DNA of 64,000 bases, from the NCBI GenBank assembly GCA_016721305.1, contig JADKIH010000002.1:62001-126000 (forward strand). The letters are read 5' to 3'. The stretch comes from Bacteroidota bacterium. Lineage in GTDB: Bacteria > Bacteroidota > Bacteroidia > AKYH767-A > 2013-40CM-41-45. A program made the position numbers and the translations under genes. Within the stretch, counting starts at the first letter, position 1. Each line of letters starts with the position of its first letter. Below the pieces are notes generated by a model. The model was not told the DNA's origin. It saw nothing but the letters and a program-made list of their open reading frames with translations, and did no database searches. Below are positions 56,231 through 64,000 of this stretch, one piece after another.

Positions 56231-57457
56231 TTAAAGGCGGGCAGCTTTCAGCAAATCCAAATCCTTATACGGAAGCTTGCAAGTGTCGGCAACGAAACGA
56301 TTCGTAATGGATCCGTTGTACATGTATACCCCGGCACGAACTGATTTATCGATCCACATCAACTCGTCAATTCCTCCATTCTCTCCGGCACTCAATAATA
56401 TTTGAGTAAAAATATTGCTCAAAGCCGTGGAAGCCGTTCTGCTCACACGTGATGCAATATTCGGAACGCAGAAGTGAACGACTCCGTATTTTTTGAAAAC
56501 AGGATTCATGTGATTAGTCACTTCCGATGTTTCGAAGCAACCTCCCTGATCAATACTAACATCAACGATTACAGAACCGACGCGCATTTCGCTTACCATT
56601 TCTTCTGTGACAACAATCGGAGTTCTTCCTTCGCTGCTTCGCAATGCTCCGATTGCAACGTCGGCCGATTTCAATTCTCGTAGGAGGACGCTTGGATTGA
56701 TAATCGAAGTGTAAACCCGACGACCTAAGCGATTTTGCAAACGACGCAAACGATGAACGGAGTGATCAAACACTCTTACCGTAGCTCCCAGTCCAATCGC
56801 TGCACGTGCCGCATATTCACCGACAGTTCCGGCACCAATAATGACGACCACCGTCGGAGGGATTCCGGCAACACCACCCAACAATTCACCTTTTCCGTTA
56901 AAGGCATTGCTTAAATATTCTGCAGCAATAAGGATACTTGAATTACCAACGATTTCACTCATCGCCTGAATGATCGGATACACACCGGTTTCATCGTGAA
57001 TGAACTCATATCCTATACCCGTGATCTTTTTTGCAGAAAGCGCTTTGATGTACTCATCATTCTGCATGCTCATTTGCAAAATCGAAATCAAGCTCTGACG
57101 GTTCTGCAAATATTTTAATTCATCTTTCGAAGGAGGTGCAACTTTTAAAACAATATCAGCTTTGAAAACTTCTTCGGTACTGTAAGCAATCTTTGCTCCT
57201 GCTTCACTAAAATCCGAATCCTCGATTTTTGATGCAGCTCCTGCTCCGCTCTCGATAATAATCTGATGCCCGTTATTCGTAAGCAACGAGACCGATTCCG
57301 GAATCAATGGCACACGGTTTTCCTGAAATGATGTTTCTTTCGGGATTCCAATAAATAACTCTTTGGATTGCTTTTTCACTTCGAGCATCGCTTCACGCGG
57401 CATATATACTGCCAATGCGGCTAAAGATGACATACTTGATGATTTCTTATCGTTCAT
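56231..57457 (-). CDS. ald: Alanine dehydrogenase
   Basis: Ald interconverts alanine and pyruvate with NAD. The 408-residue protein has the N-terminal IGIPKETSFQENRVPLIPE substrate motif, VLKVAPPS, and the NAD fold VVIIGAGTVGEYAARAAIGLGATVRVFDHS (about residues 203-232). A conserved VDVSIDQGGCFETS follows. It is longer at the N-terminus than Bacillus Ald by about 30 residues, as is usual in Bacteroidota. Its start overlaps the end of tsaE by 11 bp. Confidence 0.92.
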   Translation of the reverse strand: MNDKKSSSMSSLAALAVYMPREAMLEVKKQSKELFIGIPKETSFQENRVPLIPESVSLLTNNGHQIIIESGAGAASKIEDSDFSEAGAKIAYSTEEVFKADIVLKVAPPSKDELKYLQNRQSLISILQMSMQNDEYIKALSAKKITGIGYEFIHDETGVYPIIQAMSEIVGNSSILIAAEYLSNAFNGKGELLGGVAGIPPTVVVIIGAGTVGEYAARAAIGLGATVRVFDHSVHRLRRLQNRLGRRVYTSIINPSVLLRELKSADVAIGALRSSEGRTPIVVTEEMVSEMRVGSVIVDVSIDQGGCFETSEVTNHMNPVFKKYGVVHFCVPNIASRVSRTASTALSNIFTQILLSAGENGGIDELMWIDKSVRAGVYMYNGSITNRFVADTCKLPYKDLDLLKAARL

Positions 57458-57879
57458 GGGTAAAGGTGATCCTTCGATTATCGCCGTCGTGCTCTAATGA
57501 AATTTTCACATACGGCCGAGGCAATAAATTTAAAATTTTTTCCGCCCATTCGATGAAACAAAGTGAGCCACTAAAAAAATATTCTTCACAACCGATATCA
57601 ACAGCCTCCGCGGGTTTTTCGATGCGGTAAAAGTCAAAATGGTAGATTTTCTCTCCCGACTGCATCAAATATTCATTTACAATAGAAAAAGTTGGACTGC
57701 TCACGGCATCTTTTACGTTCAAAAAATCGCATATATGGCGAATAAACGTTGTTTTCCCCGCTCCCATTTCTCCTGAAAATACCCATATCTTTTCCTCTCC
57801 GGCAAAGTCAAGCACTTCCTTCCTTGCAAAGTACATCCAGCTCCGACTCTTCCCGGATTATGTAAGTCTTCCCGCTCAT
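57447..57879 (-). CDS. tsaE: tRNA threonylcarbamoyladenosine ATPase TsaE, frameshifted
   Basis: TsaE (YjeE) is the small ATPase of the t6A37 complex. Walker A GEMGAGKTTF and SSPTFSIVNEY, YHFDFYRIE, FIEWAEKI are present. The start is set at 57879 (MSGKTYIIREESELDVLCKE), which overlaps the ABC ATPase stop as ATGA. That segment joins the main frame only if the run near 57825 is corrected (one base too many or two missing). Repaired length is about 144 residues. tsaC is at 23.3 kb. Confidence 0.9.
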
Positions 57880-58502
57880 TGATTTCTATAATCGTCGATC
57901 TTCACCGAGGCAGTGCAAAACTCAAACTCTTCTTTCTGATTATTCGATGCTACAATGATTGTTTTGCCGTTGGCGTAATCAGCAATCAATTTATTGTACC
58001 AGGTCATGGCCTTCGCATCAAGATTACCGCAGGGCTCATCCAAGAGCAACAAAGGCACATCCGACAAAACAGCTAAAGCTAATTTGACACGCTGCTTCAT
58101 GCCACTCGAAAAGTACTTGTAAACGCTATCTTTTTTCGCACTGAGTTCGGTGATATCAATCACGTCTTTCTTGCTCAATCCATTTACTATCTGTTTAAAC
58201 TGAAAATGAAAATCAACAATCTCGGCGAGTGTAAATTCTTCTATCAATTCCAAATAAGGTGCAGCCATTGAGACTGATCGAAAAACCTGATCAATTGGAA
58301 TATCTTTGCCCGAATGTGAAAATGAAATTGTCCCCTCATTGAGAGTTACTAAGCCTGCAAGTGTCTGTAGAAAAGTTGATTTACCCGAACCATTGGGTCC
58401 TAATATAACCGTACGCGATTTTTCTTCGACAGAATAATCCATTTTACGGAAAATCCATTCGCGGTAAAATTTTTTTCCGGCTTTGTCGAGTACGATTTTC
58501 AC
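57876..58502 (-). CDS. ABC transporter ATP-binding protein
   Basis: A 208-residue nucleotide-binding subunit. Walker A GPNGSGKST (about residues 35-43), signature YFSSGMKQR and Walker B LLLLDEPCGNLD are present. It is short, as in CcmA-like or small export systems. No permease gene is adjacent. tsaE begins inside its stop codon. What it transports cannot be told from sequence. Confidence 0.88.
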   Translation of the reverse strand: MKIVLDKAGKKFYREWIFRKMDYSVEEKSRTVILGPNGSGKSTFLQTLAGLVTLNEGTISFSHSGKDIPIDQVFRSVSMAAPYLELIEEFTLAEIVDFHFQFKQIVNGLSKKDVIDITELSAKKDSVYKYFSSGMKQRVKLALAVLSDVPLLLLDEPCGNLDAKAMTWYNKLIADYANGKTIIVASNNQKEEFEFCTASVKIDDYRNQ

Positions 58503-58547
58503 AAACTTATATCTATCTGATTTGGCTAACGAAATTATTGAACCAAG

Positions 58548-58600
58548 ATCCCTTCGGGATATACCATCCTTTTTTCGTATTTTAATTTAGGAATGGTATA
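58548..58600. repeat. Hairpins between lpxA and the ABC gene
   Basis: ATCCC-TTC-GGGAT (58548-58560) and TATACCAT...ATGGTATA (58560-58567 with 58593-58600, 25-base loop). They lie just after the lpxA stop on the minus strand. There is no clean T-run, so this is only a weak terminator candidate. Confidence 0.4.
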
Positions 58601-58602
58601 AA

Positions 58603-59388
58603 TTAATCTTCGTCGTGGCTATATCCCTTCATAATACCACGAGTAGAATTGCGAATAAAATTCAGGATATGTTCGCGATCCGGTGAAGGAGCAAACTCAC
58701 TCTCTACTTCCTGAAGCGCATGCGAATTACTATACCCCTTTACAAAAATGGTACGATAGATATTTTGAATCTCGGTGATTTGCTCGTTGGTAAAAGAACG
58801 ACGACGCAATCCAACCGAATTAATTCCCACATATGATAATGGTTCATGCGCTGCTTTCACATACGGAGGAACGTCTTTACGAACCAAAGAACCTCCGCTG
58901 ATCATTACATGAGAACCAATATGAACAAACTGATGAATGGCTGACAAGCCACCGATAATTGCATAATCATCGATCGTAATGTGACCTGCAAGTGTTACTG
59001 CATTAGCAAGTATGCAATGGTTACCGACAACTGAATCATGTGCCACATGCACGTATGCCATCAAAAGATTATCGGAACCAACTACCGTTTTACCTAAAGC
59101 TTTTGTCCCACGATTGATCGTAACAAATTCACGAATAACAGTATTGTCGCCAATTTCCGCAGTGGTTTTTTCACCGGCAAATTTTAAGTCTTGGGGAACC
59201 GCTGAAATAACAGCACCCGGAAATATTTTACAATTCTTTCCGATGCGGGCACCGGGAAAAATCGTCACATTACTTCCAATCCATGTATCATCTCCAATCT
59301 CGACATCGTCATGGATCATCGTAAACGGATCTATAACGACGTTCTTGCCAATTTTGGCACCGGGATGAATGCTGACTAGATTATTCAT
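58603..59388 (-). CDS. lpxA: Acyl-ACP:UDP-N-acetylglucosamine O-acyltransferase
   Basis: LpxA performs the first step of lipid A synthesis. The 261-residue protein is a left-handed beta helix of hexapeptide repeats. The catalytic His lies in AYVHVAHDSVVGNHC. IREFVTINRGT and GLSAIHQFVHIGSH are typical of LpxA, with a helical C-terminus after VGLRRRSFT. It follows lpxC-fabZ by 15 bp. Confidence 0.95.
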   Translation of the reverse strand: MNNLVSIHPGAKIGKNVVIDPFTMIHDDVEIGDDTWIGSNVTIFPGARIGKNCKIFPGAVISAVPQDLKFAGEKTTAEIGDNTVIREFVTINRGTKALGKTVVGSDNLLMAYVHVAHDSVVGNHCILANAVTLAGHITIDDYAIIGGLSAIHQFVHIGSHVMISGGSLVRKDVPPYVKAAHEPLSYVGINSVGLRRRSFTNEQITEIQNIYRTIFVKGYSNSHALQEVESEFAPSPDREHILNFIRNSTRGIMKGYSHDED

Positions 59389-59403
59389 TGTTGGGCTGCC
59401 GAT

Positions 59404-60888
59404 TTATTTTTTATCGCGCCGAACGATCTGCGCCATCATTTCCGATTCCATAACTAATTTATTTCCGACAAATGCTTTTCCGCGCATGTGACAGATACCA
59501 CGACGAATCGGTGTAATCAACTCCAGATGGAACAGAATCGTGTCGCCCGGAACAACCATTTCACGGAATTTGGTATTATCAATTTTCATGAAATATGTGA
59601 GGTAGTTCTCAGGATCCGGAACAGAATTAAGGATCAATACCCCTCCAACCTGAGCCATCGCTTCAATTTGAATTACACCCGGGAAAACTGGTGCGCTCGG
59701 GAAGTGGCCCGGGAAGAACCATTCGTTCATCGTTACATTCTTCACTCCCACCACGTGCTTGTCCGACAATTCTAAAATCTTATCGACAAACAAAAATGGC
59801 GAACGATGAGGAAGGAATTTCATAACTCCGTTCACATCGAACAATGGCTTTTGGGTGAGATCGTATTTCGGAATTCTCTCACGGAAACGATCACGTTTCA
59901 TCAGGTCTTTGATCTTACGCGCAAATTCAACGTTCGCAACGTGACCCGGACGAGCCGCAAGAATGTGTCCCTTAAGTGGCGCTCCTACCAGTGCAAGATC
60001 ACCCACGATATCTAAAAGTTTATGTCGTGCAGGTTCATTCTGGAAACGCAATTTTACGTTATTCAAAAATCCACGCTCGGCAGTAACTTTCGGCTTATTG
60101 AAAACTTTCGCTAAGTAATTCAGCTTCTCTTCTGAAACCGGTTTATCCACCACAACGATTGCATTGTTGATGTCGCCACCTTTGATCAGATTATGTTCGA
60201 GAAGCATTTCTAATTCGTGCAGGAAACAAAACGTACGACTATCACTAATCTCCGATTTGAATTCGCCGATATTATAGAGGATCGCATGCTGCGTTCCAAG
60301 TAAATCAGAGTTATAATCAACCATCACCGTAATACGGAAATCCTCACTTGGTACGGCGAGCATTTCAGTTTTACGCTTCGGATCTTCATAGGTGATATTT
60401 TCGCTGAGCGAATAATAAAGTCGCTCCTCTTTCTGCGTCTGAATTCCAACCTGCTCCAGCAAATCCATAAACGGACGTGAACTACCATCCATAATCGGAA
60501 CTTCCGGACCGTCTATCTCCATCAATACGTTGTCGATTTCCATACCGGCCAGTGCGGCTAAAACGTGTTCGATAGTACTCACTCGTGCACCGTTTTTACT
60601 GATCGTCGTACCGCGATCTGTATCAGTCACGTTATCAACATCGGCTTCAACTGTTGGTTGACCCGGTAAATCGATACGCTGGAATTTGTAGCCGTGATTT
60701 TCAGGTGCAGGTTTAAAGGTCAGATTGACGCTCGCTCCGGTATGCAATCCAACACCGGATATGGTGATCGAATCTTTCAGAGTCGTCTGCAAAATTACCT
60801 CAGGAACAGCTGATGTGGCAGTACCATTAGCCTGTGAAGATGGGCTACCTACTGTTGCAGGAGGGTTAATTATTTGATTTTCAGCCAT
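59404..60888 (-). CDS. lpxC-fabZ: Bifunctional UDP-3-O-acyl-GlcNAc deacetylase / (3R)-hydroxyacyl-ACP dehydratase
   Basis: A fusion typical of Bacteroidota. Residues ~30-320 are LpxC: GVGLHTGASVNLTF, VSTIEHVLAALAG, PIMDGSSRPF, SRTFCFLHELE, and HKLLDIVGDLALVG with zinc ligands His and Asp. The last ~150 residues are FabZ: FLPHRSPFLFVDKI, and FFPGHFPSAPVFPGV with the catalytic His, then IEAMAQ. LpxC commits to lipid A, while FabZ supplies the fatty-acid chain elongation cycle. At 494 residues it is intact. The cluster runs lpxD, lpxC-fabZ, lpxA on one strand. Confidence 0.97.
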   Translation of the reverse strand: MAENQIINPPATVGSPSSQANGTATSAVPEVILQTTLKDSITISGVGLHTGASVNLTFKPAPENHGYKFQRIDLPGQPTVEADVDNVTDTDRGTTISKNGARVSTIEHVLAALAGMEIDNVLMEIDGPEVPIMDGSSRPFMDLLEQVGIQTQKEERLYYSLSENITYEDPKRKTEMLAVPSEDFRITVMVDYNSDLLGTQHAILYNIGEFKSEISDSRTFCFLHELEMLLEHNLIKGGDINNAIVVVDKPVSEEKLNYLAKVFNKPKVTAERGFLNNVKLRFQNEPARHKLLDIVGDLALVGAPLKGHILAARPGHVANVEFARKIKDLMKRDRFRERIPKYDLTQKPLFDVNGVMKFLPHRSPFLFVDKILELSDKHVVGVKNVTMNEWFFPGHFPSAPVFPGVIQIEAMAQVGGVLILNSVPDPENYLTYFMKIDNTKFREMVVPGDTILFHLELITPIRRGICHMRGKAFVGNKLVMESEMMAQIVRRDKK

Positions 60889-60937
60889 TTTGGAAATATA
60901 ATTGCCATCTCAAAAGTGAGTGGTTTTCAAAAGTTGT

Positions 60938-60945
60938 CAAAAATA
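60938..60945 (-). promoter_or_regulatory. Possible -7 box of lpxC-fabZ
   Basis: On the minus strand TATTTTTG matches TAnnTTTG, 50 bp upstream of the ATG. The -33 element is not evident and the region is AT-rich. Confidence 0.3.
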
Positions 60946-61042
60946 AAAATAAATAAGTTAAAAGAAAGAAAATAGACAATGGTGTTATACAGCCAAAGGG
61001 CTGAAAACAACTAAAAAAGGCCTTAGATAACTGGAAAATGAA

Positions 61043-62086
61043 CTAGGAAGGAATTTGCTTTAAATCAGCAATCATTTGCTCCAATTCGGCAATCTTCTTC
61101 TCCAATGCAGGAAGCTTTCTGAAAACTACGTAAGTTCGTTTGTAATCTCCGATATTGAATGCAGGTGATCCTTGAAGAATCTCACCTTCAGTGGTAACAC
61201 TTGAGCCAACTCCTGATTGAGCCGCAATCTTCACCTTGTCGGCAATGGTAATGTGTCCAACAATTCCTACCTGTCCTCCGATCATACAATCCTTGCCGAT
61301 TTTAGTAGATCCGGCAACTCCTGTCTGAGCTGCTATTACAGTGTTCTCTCCAATTTCCACATTGTGCGCAATCTGAATCAAATTATCCAACTTCACACCT
61401 TTGCGAATAATCGTTGACCCTAAAGTAGCACGATCGATCGTCGTGTTGGCTCCAATTTCCACATGATCTTCAATGATTACATTTCCGATCTGAGCAACCT
61501 TCTTGTATTCGTTATTGCTATTCGGTGTAAATCCAAAACCGTCGGCACCGATCACTGTTCCTGTATGAATCGTAACCTCCGCGCCAATCACACAGTCAGA
61601 GTAAATTCTAACCCCCGCAAAAAGTGTAGTGTTATCGCCTATAACGACGTTGTCACCGACATAAGCCTGAGGATAAATTTTTACATTCTTACCGAGCTTC
61701 GCATTGTTTCCGATATACGCAAAAGCTCCTACGTAGCAGTTTTCGCCCACCTTTGCAGATGAAGCAATGAAACTCGGTTGTTCAATCCCTTTCTTATCGG
61801 TTTTGATCTGATTGTATATATCCAACAATTGCACAAATGCCTGATATGCATTTTCCACCCGCACTAATGTTGAAGACACAGGTTGTTCCAACTGGAAGCT
61901 CTCATCGATAATAATTACTGAAGCCTTTGTGGTATAAATAAAAGGGGCGTATTTGGGATTGGCTAAAAAAGTGAGTCCACCTTCGCTACCCTCCTCAATC
62001 TTATCCAGACGCGACACTTTGACATCCGGATTACCTTCAATTCTTCCTTTTAACAGATCTCCTATTTGCTTGGCTGTAAACTCCAT
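61043..62086 (-). CDS. lpxD: UDP-3-O-(3-hydroxyacyl)glucosamine N-acyltransferase
   Basis: LpxD adds the second acyl chain in lipid A synthesis. The N-terminal uridine-binding domain (MEFTAKQIGDLLKGRIEGN, LTFLANPKY) is followed by hexapeptide repeats. The catalytic His is in NLIQIAHNVEIG, and the GTVIGADGFGF motif is conserved. A C-terminal helix (ALEKKIAELEQMIADLKQ) forms the trimer coiled coil. Start 62086 gives 347 residues. An upstream in-frame ATG at 62137 would add 17 unlike residues. Confidence 0.95.
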   Translation of the reverse strand: MEFTAKQIGDLLKGRIEGNPDVKVSRLDKIEEGSEGGLTFLANPKYAPFIYTTKASVIIIDESFQLEQPVSSTLVRVENAYQAFVQLLDIYNQIKTDKKGIEQPSFIASSAKVGENCYVGAFAYIGNNAKLGKNVKIYPQAYVGDNVVIGDNTTLFAGVRIYSDCVIGAEVTIHTGTVIGADGFGFTPNSNNEYKKVAQIGNVIIEDHVEIGANTTIDRATLGSTIIRKGVKLDNLIQIAHNVEIGENTVIAAQTGVAGSTKIGKDCMIGGQVGIVGHITIADKVKIAAQSGVGSSVTTEGEILQGSPAFNIGDYKRTYVVFRKLPALEKKIAELEQMIADLKQIPS

Positions 62087-62176
62087 ATGGCGGGCTTTTG
62101 AAGTGGCGAATGTACTCCTTTTTGTGACATGAGGCAAGGGCTAAATGTCGGTATTGAGTCAGTTTTGGCGAATAGC

Positions 62177-63420
62177 CTAGGCAATCTTCGGGAAGCATAA
62201 GTAATACTTCTCGACAGGCTCCGACAGCATCTTAATATTCAGCGTATCGGCAGCCTCTGCAATATCCCGGACCGAATCATCCTTGTACAAAATATTGATC
62301 TTATCTGACTTCGAATTATATGCATTATTGATCAGCTTTCCGCTCAAAAAGTAGTACTGATCATCGTTTCCGCTGAGGCCCAGGAGTTCAACTACATTTT
62401 TACGATAAGCTGCGATTTCTTCTTCCGAAAACGGACTGTCACGCAGAATTATTTTAAACAACTTTCGATTGATCATTCTGCTACATAGATCACTCAGTAT
62501 TTTGTCAGAATGCTTACTCCAAACTTTAATTGAAGTACCGATATCACTGTCATCCAGCAAGGCAAACATTTCCAAATGCAGTGGGTTTTTCAAAAAATCA
62601 TCTTTGCTGTAATCTGCCGATAAGAAATGACGAAAAGCCGGTGTGGCAAAGAGCTCTTCGCCGCGACCAACTAACTGTCTTGCTCTCTTTAAAATATTGA
62701 TCAGTAAAGTCTCGGCAGAGACGACAGTTTTATGCAAGTAAACCTGCCAGTACATCAGACGACGGGCAACGATGAACTTTTCAATTGAATAAATCCCTTT
62801 GTCCTCGATAACCAGCTCGTCGTTGTGAATCTCAAGCATCTTAATGATGCGCTCACTACTGATTACGCCTTCCGATACTCCTGTGAAGAAACTGTCACGA
62901 TTAAGATAATCGAGCCGATCCATATCGAGTTGGCTTGATACCAGCTGGTGAAGGAATTTTTGCCGTACTCATTTCGGAAGATCTTCAATGCCAGGTCGAG
63001 TTTCCCTCCCATATCCTGATTCAAACGATCCATGAATAATGCAGAAATCTCCTCGTGCTTAATTGAGCTTACGATGCTGTCTTCCAATGCGTGTGAGAAT
63101 GGTCCGTGACCGATATCGTGAAGCAAAATGGCAATTGTAACCGCTTCCGCTTCCTGATCTAGAATAATATGGCCTTTACTCCGCAATACATCAATTGCCT
63201 GCGTCATCAGATGCATCGCCCCAATCGCGTGATGAAAACGAGTATGATGTGCGCCCGGATAGACTAAGTGGGTCATTCCCAGTTGACGAATCCTTCGCAA
63301 CCGCTGAAAAAACGGGTGCTCTATGAGTTGAAAAACACTCTCATAGGGTATTTTGATGAACCCGTAGATCGGGTCATTCACTATCTTCAATGTGCTTTTT
63401 TTTCTGCTCACCATTTTCAT
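62177..63420 (-). CDS. HD-domain phosphohydrolase, one frameshift
   Basis: An HD-superfamily hydrolase of about 414 residues of the dGTPase-like group. Metal ligands are His in HTRFHHAIGAMH, the HD pair in LLHDIGHGPFSHALE (about residues 95-109) and a later Asp in MDRLDYLNRDSFFTG. The frame breaks near 62955, where one A is lost from an A-run. Repair reads GKKFLHQLVSSQLDMDRLDYL. The nucleotide substrate is not known. It lies upstream of lpxD on the same strand and divergent from porX; this neighbourhood is, from general knowledge, common in Bacteroidota. Confidence 0.85.
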
Positions 63421-63592
63421 TGCTAAGGAATTGCAAATATCACAATTCTATTGAAACCGCGACAATCTGCCCATTCAACGCAAACATTTCTCCGCATTCA
63501 ATATGAAAGCCTGCATTTACGTTAAGCGAACTGACATTGTTTAAAAAAGTAAAACCAAGAGGAAAACTGCACATGAATCGAAACATCTTTGC

Positions 63593-63600
63593 TAACTTTG
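63593..63600 (+). promoter_or_regulatory. -7 box of porX
   Basis: TAACTTTG matches TAnnTTTG, 35 bp upstream of the ATG at 63636. No good -33 TTTG is at the expected distance. Confidence 0.4.
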
Positions 63601-63635
63601 AAAGCGAACGTAAAACTACTACCGACACACTTGAT

Positions 63636-64000
63636 ATGGACAAACTAAACGTGCTTTGGGCCGACGACGAAATCGACTTATTAAAACCTCATGTACTCTT
63701 CTTACAGGAGAAAGGTTATGATGTTGTTACGGTTACGAACGGCGAAGACGCAATCGATAAAGTCAAAGCACTTCACTTCGATATTATCTTTCTTGACGAA
63801 AACATGCCCGGACTTTCAGGCATCGAAACTCTCACCCGGCTCAAAGGCATAAAGCCGGAGATTCCTGTTGTAATGATTACCAAGAGCGAAGAAGAGCATA
63901 TCATGGAACAGGCTATCGGCTCTAAAATAGCTGATTACCTCATCAAGCCTGTAAACCCGAATCAAATCCTTCTTTCACTCAAAAAAAATCTGGAGAATCG
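63636..64000 (+). CDS. porX: PorX-type response regulator, 5' part
   Basis: The receiver domain of a PorX-like regulator that runs off the right edge after 121 codons. It starts MDKLNVLWADDEIDLLKPH. The phospho-acceptor Asp is in IIFLDENMPGLSG and the Thr/Lys positions in VMITKS and YLIKPVNPNQIL. PorX, with PorY, controls type IX secretion genes and carries a C-terminal alkaline-phosphatase-like (PglZ) domain that would lie beyond the window. The match of the receiver to PorX is strong from memory of the family, including EEEHIMEQAIGSKIADYLIKP. It is consistent with the two T9SS cargo proteins in this window. Confidence 0.85.
   Translation, partial: MDKLNVLWADDEIDLLKPHVLFLQEKGYDVVTVTNGEDAIDKVKALHFDIIFLDENMPGLSGIETLTRLKGIKPEIPVVMITKSEEEHIMEQAIGSKIADYLIKPVNPNQILLSLKKNLEN

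Noticed and set aside
63440..63643. Short minus-strand open frame between the HD gene and porX
   Set aside because: It overlaps the porX promoter and start region, has no recognisable domain and no supporting context.

Overview
The window is chromosomal DNA of a Bacteroidota bacterium. The evidence is a bifunctional lpxC-fabZ gene, type IX secretion (T9SS) sorting domains of both the A and B (CHU_C) kind, a PorX-type response regulator, DUF1599 and BT_3928-family neighbours of folP and cdaA, TonB-dependent receptor architecture, and repeated TAnnTTTG -7 promoter boxes without obvious Shine-Dalgarno sites. Genus-level placement is not possible from the sequence alone. I see no phage, insertion sequence, tRNA, rRNA or CRISPR array. 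Most genes are housekeeping.

Layout. 0-6 kb: 3' part of a CcmF-like heme lyase, then DUF2520, KdsC-like phosphatase, UbiA-family prenyltransferase, Maf, EamA transporter and Ogt, mostly with touching or overlapping starts and stops. 5.7-11.1 kb: a His-rich small exported protein, a TonB-dependent receptor, and a T9SS-exported lysyl-oxidase-like protein. 11.2-18 kb: dnaK, a lipoprotein, panB, an RluA-family pseudouridine synthase, a BT_3928-family DoxX-like protein and DUF1599. 18-27 kb: folP, cdaA (c-di-AMP synthase), TPR lipoprotein, def, ruvX, dapD, a GT9 glycosyltransferase, tsaC, cca, a pRiA4b ORF-3-like protein and miaA. 27-38 kb: M16 and M14 peptidases, a sulfite-oxidase-fold protein with a cytochrome b partner, a sensor kinase with a divergent receiver protein, and a BioF-like PLP enzyme. 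37-44.5 kb: a 1571-residue PKD-repeat adhesin-like T9SS type B protein, PafA-type phosphatase and a PAP2 phosphatase. 44.5-54.7 kb: obgE-adk-hpt, purK-purE, two outer-membrane/exported proteins and aroA-aroB-DAHP synthase/chorismate mutase. 54.7-64 kb: a repeat-filled intergenic region, proline dehydrogenase (internally deleted), ald-tsaE-ABC ATPase, the lipid A genes lpxA-lpxCfabZ-lpxD, an HD phosphohydrolase, and the start of porX.

Two sequence-level themes stand out. First, many conserved genes (dnaK, obgE, adk, folP, aroA, aroB, cca, purE, tsaE, maf and others) carry frameshifts or in-frame stops. Most of the frameshifts look like one base lost from a homopolymer. They cluster at about 0-18, 25-26, 44.5-58 and 63 kb, whereas 26.2-44.4 kb looks essentially intact. 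This points to consensus errors rather than mass pseudogenisation. Proline dehydrogenase is different because a block of coding sequence is missing. Second, short tandem arrays, mostly heptanucleotide with a different unit each time, sit at gene 3' ends, and three of them include the upstream gene's stop codon. One forms a near-perfect 30-bp-arm palindrome, and another set flanks a 12-bp minisatellite with a 36-bp higher-order period.

I did not find a convincing undescribed multi-gene system. The best leads are the stop-codon-anchored repeat arrays, the His-rich/TonB pair, the near-leaderless promoter arrangement and the BioF-like enzyme behind a palindromic promoter.
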